Part shown: positions 34,515-45,444 of the stretch, piece after piece
Position numbering within the stretch: position 1 is the first letter of the stretch
Layout: every line of letters begins with the position of its first letter
Assembly: GCA_015501595.1 (NCBI GenBank)
Contig: JADNRX010000116.1
Coordinates: forward strand, 1-64,000
Length of the DNA stretch: 64,000 nt
Direction of reading: 5' to 3'
Source: Hymenopellis radicata
Lineage: Eukaryota; Basidiomycota; Agaricomycetes; Agaricales; Physalacriaceae
Position numbers and translations under genes: made by a program
The notes under the pieces: model-generated
What the model saw: only the letters and a program-made list of their open reading frames with translations
Databases searched by the model: none
What the model was told of the DNA's origin: nothing

Positions 34515-37309
34515 AGCAAGCAGCGGAGCCCCGATGGCCTCGGGATGAAGATTTTAAAGCTGCTTCCCGTATTCTCTAGATATGGCAGGCTTCTCCGGAT
34601 TGTTATCATCTGAGCAAGACTTTGGCGCCGTCGAAAGCGTTCATCTGTCCTTGGTGGCTGGCTTTCCTCGACCTAATGCTGAAGAGTTCCCGTCGAAAAT
34701 CTGAGTTGAAAGCAACGATACCTCAGCCAAGATCTACTCCTAATGGCACACGACTATGGCACACGACTCGAGGCAAGCGCATTGATCACGGTTAGAACTT
34801 GATGGATTGGATGAATACAACAAGAAACCGCGGGCTTGCAAACTCGCCGACTTCCATGCCTATCAGTGACGCACAGATAGAACAAGCTGACGAAACTTTA
34901 GAGTAGTGGTCCGTGAATAGAACAAGTTGACGCAACTTCAGTTACAGACCTGGGTGACGGAATCAAAGAAGAGTCATTCTTCTCCTTTCGTATTTGTTGC
35001 GCATTAAGCGCTAAGGACAGCGCCCGGTACCTGAGCGTAGTGTTCCGCGGAGGCAAAATCACCAGCCCCGACACGGAAATAAATTCGAGTGAACCATGTT
35101 ACCTCGTGCTACGGCGGTTACGTGAGGCGCGTGGTAGCCATGGAATGGATATGTCGCAATCCCGTAATCTGTCGGCCGACGCGTACGTCTGGAAGCGCAA
35201 CAGTCGACCGACGATGCCGTCCACACGTTTTAGACAGCCTCGTTTCGTAAGGGCTCGAGCAGCCTGAGAGCTCTGGACGTGGCTAAGCTCGAGATGAACG
35301 GAAAGTGTAGAATCTGATTCTCAATGTCAATGTCATGTCGCGGAGACTACGAGGGGCCTGCCGTCTGAAAACACGATGCACTATGGCAACGTTGACAAAC
35401 ATACGTTAGATGAATTCTTCTCCCACAGTCAGCGGAAGTTTACGTCCGAACGCGTAGGGTACGCTGCGACATATACTGGTGGCTCCCGGGTGCGCACTTG
35501 ACCTCGCATAGGCTTCAGATCAAGTCATGAACCTCGTTTGAGCCGCGTAGCCACAGAGGTAGAATATCGACGGGAGGTTCACATACTCGGAGTGAGTTAC
35601 GTCCTCAAAAACACTGCAAGGTACGCAGAATCACCACGCCCTACCATTAGTCGCTTATCACCCCAACTTGGAACGACAACTGCTTCACTGCCTCGCACGC
35701 GACAAACATGAGGCCGTTATCTTTTTTCCGCTATGCATGCCCGTCGTGCGCAGTATGCGTTTTCGCAGAGATAAGAGCAGGAATCTTGGGCGGAGGAACC
35801 CTAAAAACGCACACACTCAGGTTGATGGAAGAAAAATTTTAGGAAGGTTACATACTAGGACGCGACGCACGGTGCCAGTAATTCGCCTGAGCACTCTTCA
35901 CATGTTTTAGCTTGTCGGCGTCGACCGATGGAGGGAAATGTAAACATTGCATTAATCGATCGAGGAGGGACACGACAATAGACGACAATCGATTGATCAA
36001 CGGAATAGCACACCGGGATCGTGATCTCGGCAGAGGAACTATCGATGACGCATTCAAGGACGGTGACGCGCAAGAGGACCGAATTTCAAAAATTTCGCCG
36101 AAAGGTTCGGATTGTGAGGACGAAATCTTTCAATTTTGGTGCGGATTATGCACGGCCTGTCGTCGCTTTGTCCAATAACTTGACTGCTGCCCTCAAATGT
36201 TATTCTGCATCAGCGTGAATACGTTCACTGCCGCCGTGCTGTCTAACGTTCGCATGTCAGGAGTGGTCAGGTAAGATGCACAAGACAGAATCAGACATTA
36301 CATGATCAAAGGAGAGTGCCTGAAGCCAGGCCTTGTCTTTGTGAACCGCGCGGAAAAATCTGCCATGAATATGTTCGTAGAGCTGCACAGAAACATATGA
36401 CACGGCGCCGATGACTCCCCGAGAAGAAAGCCAGCATGTGCTGTCCGCGGCCATTTGCGACTGGCCACTTGGTGCGCCTGACAAGGACCTAGTTTTCGGC
36501 TCCTCAACAGTACGGACCGGATACGGCCTTCCAAAACTGGTGTCAATTAGTCCGAAAAAAAACTGGCCTGCGCCAACATTTGGTCAAAAAAGTACGGATT
36601 ATACACGGCCTGGGCGGTTTTTTTCAAAAAAATGTCCAGATTCGCGAACGGCTTTCCCACCTATATTCGGGGTCCTCGCGCAAGGGCGAGAGTCAGTTCC
36701 CGAGAAGGGAAAGGGCGGTGCAGGGCCGGGGAGGGTACGCCACAGAAGAACGGTGACTGTTGGTGGTGGTGGGTACGTACGCGTCATGCCCGCAGCGTGC
36801 ACGGGAAGGCGAGAATTCACATGCTGCGAGACAGTAATGAATCCGCGAGGAAGAGTAATGCACAGAAGCGGGAACAATGGGAAGATTGCAGAGTCAAAGA
36901 TGGTGAATGACAGTCTTCCATTGTGTTCATGTTCGGGCTGTGTATGAAAATTGCTTTGTACGGCCGTCAAAGGTTTGCGCCGTAAGCCGACGAGGTGCTC
37001 GCATCAGTAATAGTAATACATCAAAGGAGTGACGGGGAGATAGATGGAAACACGAATCATGAGTCATGCATTCTGTGGGCTTCTGGTTGATTCTGTCGAC
37101 GCGCAGCCTGGTCAAAGGGGAAAGCCTGGTCAGAAGGGAAGACTGGAGCTGGTAGTATTAATGCGGGGGAGTAGGGCTCGATCAGGATAATATCGCGCTC
37201 CGGGCTGGCTGGCGAGGGCATGTAGGATGGAGACAGGGGCCATGTTGGGCAATGGGCAAACGATCGATCGAGTCATGATTGTCTAAAAAAGGAACAGTTC
37301 CCACGGAGG
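34515..37309. other. Long gene-less stretch
   Basis: Nearly 2.8 kb without a supported gene. A short motif recurs around 36139-36162 and 36591-36617 (CGGATTATxCACGGCCTG), suggesting worn repeats. The 36.5-36.9 kb part has a longer open frame but Gly/Arg-rich, low-complexity translation without domains. Confidence 0.4.
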
Positions 37310-37317
37310 TATATAAG
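37310..37317 (+). promoter_or_regulatory. TATA box of RING-D
   Basis: TATATAAG, 93 bases upstream of the preferred ATG at 37403. An in-frame ATG at 37331 lies only 14 bases past the box, too close to be in the mRNA, which supports 37403 as the start. Confidence 0.6.
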
Positions 37318-37402
37318 AGGACGATCATCAATGGCGAACCCTTCGCCCATAACTTTTTTCAAAAGACACCCACAAGGGGACCTCTCTCCCGGCCGCAAGA
37401 CC

Positions 37403-38940
37403 ATGCTCACCCTCGCAACTGGTTCTGTCTGCGACGTCTGCGCTGAGGAGTATGGTCCTCAGTGCCAGCCCCATTCTATTCCATGTGGTACGTCTGATTT
37501 TCTATGTTTTTTTTCCGATTTTTTGCTAGGTGTCGGGGATGAGTAACTGATTTTTTTTTCGCTCTTTTAGGTCATGTTCTGTGCGCGAGCTGTGCCACGA
37601 CGATCGCTGAAAAGACACCCGCGCGGCTAAAGCCCGTCTGTCCTTTTTGTCGCGAAGAGTTTGTAGCGGAGGACATCCGCATCATCCGTACGGACTTTGT
37701 CACGAGCGGCTGGACGACACCGCGGCGGCATGCCCCATCCATGGAGCACAGCAAGTCAGAGTCGGCGGCCGATGTTTGGACGCGCAAGACGGACAAGCTG
37801 GCTTTCGTCGACGCGGGCGGATATCGGTCGCGGGATGAGGCGCGCAAGTTGGAGGACAAGGTGGCCAAGGTTGCCTTTAAAAAGTCTTCTGTGGAGGAGG
37901 TTTCCAACCTTCACCAGGAGCTGGAGGACTGGATGATTGCGGCCAAGGCCGGCGACCAGGTGCGTCTTGCTGGATCTCGCAGATCCATGGCTGATTTTGT
38001 ACAGGTGCCGTCGCTCTTCCTCAGTGCCGCGCTCCTGCGAGCAATTTTGATGAATCACGTCGCCCACTCCGAGGCCACCAAACATGCCAGGCAGACGGAG
38101 GCCTCTCTCAAGAGCCGCATCGACGACACGGAGATTTCGCTGGGCAAGGTCGAGGCTGAGCTTCGCCGGTGAGTCTGTTCCTTCTTTAGCCACTTCCTCT
38201 TCTGACTCGAGCTATCAATCCCGTTTTAGACAAGTACGTTCGACCTTCTGTCTGCACCTGATCACCCTTACTGACGTAATCCTTTTCTCAAGAGAGAGCA
38301 ATATTCTCAAAAATGCCAGGAATGCCAGAGTCTGCGAGCTGATTTGGGCCGTCTAAAAGGCACATCGTCCGCCTCCACGCCAGTCCCGCGCAGCTACACC
38401 AGCCCAGCCTCGCCGCCACCGGCACCATCGACGCCCACTCCTGCGTCCACCTACAGTCCTTCCAACCAGTCCCCTCTTTCCCGCTACGGCTCGACTCACG
38501 GCAGATCCGCCTCCGTGAGCGCCACTACAGCTTCACGACCAGTTACGCCAGCTACGCCATTACGATCTCACACGCCATCCATACGATCTCAGACGCCCTC
38601 AACACGTTCCCAGACGCCTTTAGCACGCTCCCATACGACTGCACCCCCCGTGCCCTCACTCCCTCGCTCGGGTATTCCTCAGCCGCAGCTGCGCTTCCCT
38701 TCCTCGGGACCGACCAGCCTGCGAGCTCAGACCCCAGCGCCTCCCATTCCCACGAAACCGCGCCGCCTCTCTCAACCCTCTCCCCCAAAAATGGTCCGTT
38801 CTCTTTCTGACGAGAAGCAGGAGATCCACCAACGCTGGCTCCCTCCGAAGATCGTAGACGACAGTGACCACATTGTCTTTGCTAAACAAAAGTTTACACA
38901 CGCCTCGCGTCAGGCTAGGTCCCCCACTCCATCGGGGTAA
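37403..38940 (+). CDS. RING-finger coiled-coil protein with Pro/Ser tail (RING-D)
   Basis: Four exons (37403-37487, 37571-37959, 38005-38168, 38295-38940) join to 427 aa. The RING lies at about residues 10-55: CDVCAE, IPCGHVLCASC, VCPFCRE. A central helical region (ARKLEDKVAKVAFKK; NHVAHSEATKHARQ; IDDTEISLGKVEAELRR; EQYSQKCQECQSLRADLGRL) should form a coiled coil. The C-terminal 200 residues are Pro/Ser/Thr-rich with degenerate copies of R-S-(Q/H)-T-P. The 45-bp intron 3 (37960-38004) is a multiple of three without a stop, so it could be retained. Probable ubiquitin E3 or scaffold; partner unknown. Intact frame. Confidence 0.8.
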
Positions 38941-40584
38941 TTCACGTTCGGACATGTTATCATACTAGCGCTTTTTCTCTTCCTTTTTTTATTTCTCTTT
39001 TCAGCTCTGTTTCCTGCTATCTCAGTTTCTGTACGTCCCTGGATCATATACCTCGTCGCTGGCCTTCGGTTCTTCTGCATATAGTCTTATTTATATCTAC
39101 ATTTTCTCTTCTTTTCTGCACTAATCGAATGACTGACCCATTCTTTTCGTTCACAAAGTCCTTCATTCGTTTTATCGTACATATTTAATCCTTTTTTATA
39201 GAGAGCGGCTGCTCTCTTTCTCTTTCCGATTTGGGTCTCCTTGCTTTATCTCATTTCCTGGACTTTTGCAGAAGAACGGTAGAGATGTGTCGGAACGAAC
39301 TTGCTGTAGCAATTACATAGTTTCTTTACTTCATCCTCTTTAGCTACGTACTTAGTTAGCGCCCTCAACGACAATTAATGTCTTTATTCCTTATGCACCG
39401 ATGAGTTCAACCACCACACATACAAGTTTGTGTGATGAGCTCTGTTACTTCCGGCCAGTCATTTCAATTCTGCGCAAGGCGATTTTCCTACGCGTGAGAT
39501 GTAGTGATGGCGCGTGTTATGTGTGTTGAACAGTGTGCGCCACGTAATGTTCAAGCTTCTCTCCTCATGTTTTGATCTTCAATCTGATCTACTTCGTCGA
39601 ATAAAATAAATTCAATGTTACGGAACGCGCGGATGTCACTAGAGAGAGACATGGTGGCCAAATGTTGGGGCTCTTCACACACCATGAACGGCTACTAGTA
39701 TGCTTCGTACAACGGCTACTCTCCGTCTGAGCCAAAGCCAGGAAGAAAGGCTCTGAGCGTATCTTGTACATGTCTCGCTAGCGTGCCCACACGCCTCCCG
39801 CATTACATGCTGCATGCGGGTAGCGCGGCGCAGTGATATTGGATAAAGTTCTTACCTGAGGCTCCCATTTTCTTTGCATGCCATGAATCACGCGTGACAT
39901 TGCGAAGGGCTTTTGGCGCAGACGTCTCACACTTCCGCGACATGGATTGTTTCCATGAGCCAGCTTCATTATGGTTGACGGAAGACTGCGAGCAATCATT
40001 TTGGTTACGTGGGGCACACACAACATGATCTCAAAGCTTCAGAACTCTCAAATCCCGCAGCGACCATCCACGCGCCTTTCATTACAGTCGAAACAGGCTT
40101 AAGCTCAAGCTCCGAATGAACGTGGCGTACGTGAAGGCAATTAATATCACACAGTGCCGGACGAAGTATGTTCCACACACGTCAACGCGTCTTCTGTGTT
40201 CTTCATGAACACCGGGTGTGGCACACGACCACCTTCTGCCGGTACAAACCCGCAAGCGGTGGGACGTTGGCGGAAACACTTACCCGACGACCTGGCTTGT
40301 TTCTTGTGGCGAAACATCAACGTCTTGCTTGTAGAGAAATTGCAAATCTTGAAACTCGATAATTCACGGGCGCAGTCCAGGATGAGAAGGAAACGCGATC
40401 GAGCGATAATCAGTTGTCGTCGCCGGTTGTTTCGAGCCGGACAGCCGAGGGCGTTCAATTCCAAATTTGTGATGTCGATTGCGCCCTCGAAAGCAACCAA
40501 TCATCGATTTCGTAAAACATACTCGTACAACCTTTATTTCAACAACAATTCACCCGATATTCATACAACAACGACGATCCTTTC
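38941..40584. other. Intergenic, nothing recognised except a repeat patch
   Basis: The first few hundred bases are T-rich and may be the 3' UTR of RING-D. A dispersed-repeat fragment lies at 40150-40330. No gene is supported. Confidence 0.4.
40150..40330. repeat. Dispersed repeat fragment (partner 31510-31760)
   Basis: Ordered patches shared with 31510-31760, see that entry. The two copies are about 8.6 kb apart in the same orientation. Confidence 0.5.
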
Positions 40585-40968
40585 TTAGGCGACGGTGGCG
40601 TGGACGCCTGTGTGAGGGACCTGAAGGAAAGGCGTCAGCGATGAGATGTAGATAAGAGACGGAGAGGCTAGTATGTACGTTGGCAATCCCAAGGGCCTGG
40701 GCGAGCTTGTTGAACTCGGCCTCAGTAGGCCTCGCCTTGCCAGTGCAAACTGCGGGTGGGGAGAGAAGATTAACGAAAGGATGGTGCCAGATATGCTTTG
40801 GCACGCACTCTCAACAACACGTTGCTCGCTGTCTCCGATCTTCTCAGCGATAGCAGCATAGGAGAGGCCTGTTGGTAGAGAGTCAGCACGCGTCGACGCC
40901 GCTCGAGACGACTTGCCTGTCTTGTCCTTGGCAGCAGCGAGAGCAGCGCACTGTGGGTTGGGGGCCAT
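40585..40968 (-). CDS. Cyanase N-domain-like mini protein
   Basis: Four small exons (40968-40917, 40868-40809, 40749-40679, 40620-40585) give 72 aa. The sequence LAAAKDKTGLSYAAIAEKIG, then DSEQRVVEICTGKARPTEAE, then FNKLAQALGIA aligns with the helix-turn-helix-like N-domain of cyanate hydratase (AKxxxxLSFxEIAxxxG...GQxxLPxxxAxxLxxxLxL). The C-terminal catalytic domain (Arg, Glu, Ser residues) is absent; the protein ends PHTGVHATVA. So it probably lacks cyanase activity alone and may act as a small binding or regulatory protein. Intron 1 uses a GC donor (G|GCAAGT). Divergently oriented to the VAMP7-like gene, 471 bp apart. Confidence 0.7.
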   Translation of the reverse strand: MAPNPQCAALAAAKDKTGKSSRAASTRADSLPTGLSYAAIAEKIGDSEQRVVESACQSISGTILSLIFSPHPQFALARRGLLRPSSTSSPRPLGLPTYILASPSLIYISSLTPFLQVPHTGVHATVA

Positions 40969-41439
40969 TGTGATTGTCGGGTGAGTTCAAATTGGTAGTG
41001 GTGGTGTGTGCGTGAGAGAGGAGTATAGACGTCGAGACTTAAATAGCGTTCTGAGAGGGGTCGTGGGATTGATGGAGAAGAGAGGATTTGTCCTTATCGA
41101 TGACCAAATCTAGGCCGGAATACGACGTAGTCCAATGTCCTTATCAGATACTCGAAGAGGAGGCACTTGATCATCCCGCCAACTCGACAAGCCCGGGTAT
41201 ATTTCTGGCACTGCAGCCTTGATAACGCGGCCATTAAAGGCCTCTAGCATTACTGTATCCAAGACTGTACAGTATAGTTCGGTATCGCGTAAATCGGTCA
41301 ACGGTTACGAAACAGATAGAGGCAACACGCGATCGCTTCCGGGACGAAGACGACTGTGGGAACCAACTTCCCAATGTGTCGATGACTTCATGACTAGGCG
41401 CACAGCTTGCCTTCGAACCACTACAACGCCCATCCAGCC

Positions 41440-42396
41440 ATGTCCTTGGTTCGCCTAGATCCCTTCTACTATTCTGGATATTCCTAATTCGGCCAACAGA
41501 TACATGCCCTCGTTGCGCAGGGCTCCACCATCCTTGCTGACCACAAATCGGGCAAGCGGGACTTTTCCCAAGGCAGGTATACAAAAATTGCAGCCTTCAG
41601 CAAGCAAACTGACATTGTCCACAGCTACTCAGACGATCTTGTCAAAGATACCCCCGAATAATAGGTACCATGCCTTGCAGTCGATTGAAGGGGTCTTCTC
41701 ATGGCGTTGCATAGCAAATTGACCTATGTCTGGGAGCAATACCTCTTTCACTACATATCCGAGGGCGGATTCACGTACCTCGTTATGGCGGATGACTCTG
41801 CTGGAAGGTGCGCTCGACCCCCGCGAGCTAGCCCTCGTAGCTAACAGCAAAACAGACGGATGCCGTTTGCTTTCCTAGCCGAATTACAGCGAAAGGTATT
41901 GCATCCCTCCTACCTTCCCACAATCATATAACACTCCCTAGTTTGTCCCCCAACCCTCCTCATCCTCCCTCGACGAATCAACGCCCGCCTATGGCCTGCA
42001 AGGCTCCTTTGGCCCCGTCATATCGTCCTTAATGCATACATATAATACCGCACCGCCCTCCGACGAGCTCTCCCGCGCACAGACGGAGCTGAACCAGGTT
42101 AAGGATATCATGGTGCAGAACGTGGAGCAGATCCTCAGCCGCGGAGAGCGTATCGAGCTGCTCGTAGACAAGACCGATGTTATGGCCGGACAGGCGACGG
42201 CATTCAGACGCGGAGCACGGTCGGTCCGGAGGCAAATGTGGTGGAAGAATCAGAAGATACTTGGTCTGGGCGTAGTAGCGTTCTTGGTGAGTAGTCAGTC
42301 TACTCTTTCGGTTGAGGCGTTATTTATGATTGCCAGATATTTTTGTACATCATCATTGCGCAGTTTTGTGGCGCTGGGCTGCAGTGCGGAGCGTAG
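41440..42396 (+). CDS. VAMP7-like longin R-SNARE
   Basis: Seven exons (41440-41448, 41500-41572, 41625-41664, 41715-41807, 41856-41895, 41942-42286, 42337-42396) give 219 aa in frame. The longin domain spans residues 1 to about 120 (IHALVAQGSTILADHKSGKR; KLTYVWEQYLFHYISEGGFT; RRMPFAFLAELQRKF). The SNARE motif follows (ELNQVKDIMVQNVEQILSRG, with the zero-layer Arg in LSRGER; DKTDVMAGQATAFRRGARSV), then a C-terminal membrane anchor (LGLGVVAFL / IFLYIIIAQFCGAGL). R-SNAREs of this type drive fusion at late endosome/vacuole and plasma membrane. Exon 1 is only 9 nt (ATG TCC TTG). Intron 2 has a GC donor (CAAG|GCAGGT). Confidence 0.9.
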
Positions 42397-43519
42397 ATGC
42401 GTCACGTTCGTTTAGTACCTTTCTCCTCCATCTTCGTTCATAGTTCTTGTTGATATATATCTAGCCGAATGGAATAATCAGGACACTATAATTGTCTATT
42501 CCGTTTGATGTCACTTTGGAACTATCGCAGGCTCACGTCTTCGAAGTAGGCGGTTACAAACATATCGAGATGAAGACTTTCAAGGTGATAATCACCCGAA
42601 GAAACCTATCATTTCTGGAGAAGATGCTTGTATGCTGGGTTACTCAAAAAGGTACTACTATCAATCGGATTCAGTTCTTTGGGCGGCACAGAACATGAAG
42701 AGGCGTGGCAGATGGTCTAAGACGAGGATGTATGCCGGCTGCTGCAATCCGAAAAGATATTTCTCACCCGAGTCTGTTAGGTCCTCCGGAAGATTCCGAA
42801 GCTGGCGAACTTTCAACTTGCCAACGGACCGCCACATAGTGAGATGGACGCCGCCGAGATCAACAGGTGGGCGCTATCGGTTTTGCTTCAAACGCACTGA
42901 ATATGACACCGTATGCAAAGCCTGCTCTGCTGTCGTCACCAAGAACCGCGTCTCAATAGCGATCAAAGCGACGCGTTCGACCTAGTTGTCCTCCAGGTTC
43001 CGCCTGACGTTTCACCATGGACCATTTCTTCAGATAGCTCCGGGAGTCCACGCCGAACTCTCCTGAGCATTCATGATCACTCATTGTATTCCGAATCGAG
43101 AATGAAATTTCTCCTGTAGGTCATCTTGTCCACATTCTAGCATTATATTTACCCAATACAGACAGATACCATTGTCCTGCTCTGGGCGCGCAAAATTTAG
43201 AACTGAAAATGTCTTGAAAGCGCGACGCGGAGGCCGCGTTGTCCCCCATTCAACCGTGGTCAAGGAACGCGCTCCTCGAGCTCTAGTATTTCACGTCGAG
43301 ATCCCTGACTGCCTGGCAAGTCGAACTCGACAATTGTCATGTGAGTTGATATGTCCACACCGTCCACCCATTGTAATCTCCGCACTTAGCAGATACCATT
43401 GTCTGGTACTGGTCCAAAAGAGGTCGTGCATGCCATCAGGCAGCCTGACCCTGAACCCGCGCTACTGACCATTGTTTGCTTGCTGGCTTTGATTACGCAA
43501 CACATTATCCTCGAGGAGA
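42397..43519. other. Intergenic, nothing recognised
   Basis: Open frames up to 117 codons occur but overlap others and have no domains. No repeats noticed. Confidence 0.4.
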
Positions 43520-43527
43520 TATATAAC
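43520..43527 (+). promoter_or_regulatory. TATA box of the 327-aa unknown gene
   Basis: TATATAAC, 89 bases upstream of the ATG at 43609. Confidence 0.5.
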
Positions 43528-43608
43528 AGATTACTCTGGCAGCGGGTATCTCTTCATCCGCCACGACCTGTATACTGCGAACGTGACCGCCCCCGCGTAT
43601 ACAACAAC

Positions 43609-44699
43609 ATGCCGTCCCTAGCACCGAAACCCCAGCGTCTTGCATTTGTAGCTGATTGGCTTTGCGCCCTTCTGTTCTCAATTGCAACTAGGATCGATGA
43701 CGACGCCAAACTAATGTTCGTGTTGATTTATTCTCCCGCATATTCTTATCTCATGCATCACTCTCTAGCGAATTTATTTCGTCTGCGGACTATGAGACTA
43801 TCTACAGCGGTGTCTTGGAGGTAGTGTGCTCGCCGCACCAGACTGCCTTCAATCTGTTCCAAATCATCGTCTTCTCCTGCCGGTGGTACTCTCAAACTGC
43901 ATTCAAACTCGCCCCGGTCGATTTTTACGCCACCCATGTTGTCGAAGAATTTCTTTTAATCCTGAAGATATTCGACCTCATGGCCATACAAGTTAGTATG
44001 GGCGAGACCATGCACAGACTTGTGGAAAAGTGAGTGTCATACCTTTCTGTGTCACCGCTCATTAAGGACTAACCATTGCGCAGATTCTATGTATCCCGCC
44101 TCGCCACTCTCTCCGAATACCTCCTTATTAGGAGGAATCTCACGGTCGCTGTCGCTTCGCCACGTACGGGAGCAACTCACCTTGGGCATGACGAATGGGA
44201 GGAGTATCTGGTGGAGATTTCCCGTCTGCGGGTGCTCATACCTCACGGTTACGGGGAATGTGCCGCCATCGAGGCCACTATGGAGACTCTTCTCCATTAC
44301 ATGAAGATGGGCTCGAGCCAGGGAAACGTGCCATTGAGCAAGCTCTCGTTCGACCCATTCTCTCCACCCTCGCGATCCTTCGCAATGTCAGATTTCTCCG
44401 GCGACCTTGGGCCATCGTCGCACTGCTTGGTTAAAGCCGCGGTGTGGAACCCCGCCAACGATCCGATCGTCGATTCCGGTCGGCGCAAGACGAGGAACAT
44501 TGCCCCCGGTTCCGCCGAGGCAGTCGACCTGGACGCTGTGACTTGCAGCTTTATAGATTTCGCATACTACTGTGGCCTCCCCGTAACTTATTACCCTGGC
44601 CCCACTCGCCGGATTCAGGCAGTGCTGAGCAACTTTGAACTGGTGACGCTGCCATCGACGGAGGCTATGGAGCGAATGGCGTTGTTTAAGTCTTGGTAG
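43609..44699 (+). CDS. Uncharacterised 327-aa protein
   Basis: Three exons (43609-43715, 43769-44029, 44084-44699) sum to 984 nt in one frame. The N-terminal part is hydrophobic/aromatic and helical (YETIYSGVLEVVCSPHQTAF; EEFLLILKIFDLMAIQVSMG), without a signal peptide. The C-terminal half contains a polar linker (FDPFSPPSRSFAMSDFSGDL) and ends ALFKSW. I do not recognise a family. An intact frame, good splice sites (the first donor, GTTCGT, is weak) and a well-placed TATA box support a real gene. Confidence 0.65.
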
Positions 44700-44814
44700 C
44701 AGCATTTTACTCCTTGGGCTTTGTGTATTTATTATTAGCATTTGGACTTCCAGTAGCAGGAGGTAGCTAAACGAGTATATACACAATACGTACTATTAGT
44801 TATTATGTACATTG

Positions 44815-45330
44815 ACTGAAATGTGTAAAATGACTGAAATTGGGGAGACAGGGCTTCGGCGGGATCCCGATGACTGAAATTGGTACAGCACCTCCCGACG
44901 CACTGTCCGGGCTGACCCAGTGAGCGGACATGCCTGAACCAAGTGCTGGGGAGACCCCAGACCCCCGAGAAGATATATTCCCACCACCCGAACCCCGAAC
45001 CCGAACCCCTAACCCCGAGAACTTAGGCTTCGGGAACCGAAGCCTAAGTGTAGGGCGCGCTAGCGCGCGCCGAAGCGTCACCAACCTACCCTAACCTCCC
45101 GCCTAACCAACCTAACCCAATCCTAACCGGAATACATCAATCACCACAAACTGCGCCACATCGGGGACCCTTCGTTCTACCACATAAGGAAATAGCGGGT
45201 CGGGCGCACCTATCGTTCCAATTCTAGTCATTCTGTACAAGGGGTACCGATTTTAGTTGTTTTTTGTCGAAAAAATTGCAAACACAGCATAATAACTGAA
45301 AACGGTACCGAATTCAGTTGTTAACAAATA
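44815..45330. repeat. Inverted-repeat element, possible MITE
   Basis: The left side carries three copies of GACTGAAAT (44815, 44832, 44870 area); the right side carries reverse-oriented relatives (CCAATTCTAGTCATT near 45219 and GTACCGAATTCAGTTG near 45308). Between them are degenerate CCCTAACC/CCCGAACC-type repeats, a strong hairpin and a GC palindrome. No exact ends or target duplication could be fixed. Confidence 0.45.
45021..45049. other. Perfect 13-bp-stem hairpin
   Basis: ACTTAGGCTTCGG and CCGAAGCCTAAGT flank a 3-base loop GAA. A second palindrome, GCGCGCTAGCGCGC, follows at 45055-45068. It lies in the centre of the inverted-repeat element. Confidence 0.7.
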
Positions 45331-45444
45331 ACTAATAGTACGGTTTTTTGTCATCCCTCTAGCTAAACGCCCATGACTCATTGTATTACTTGCATCAAAT
45401 TCACTCTTCTTACGAGTCCCTTTTTTCGACTAGGTATCTAGTAC

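Noticed and set aside
36411..36947. 178-codon plus-strand frame
   Set aside because: Composition is Arg/Gly-rich without structure, the opposite strand is equally open, and the area contains worn repeat motifs.
44990..45125. True telomere
   Set aside because: Repeats are degenerate and short, and genes continue on both sides.
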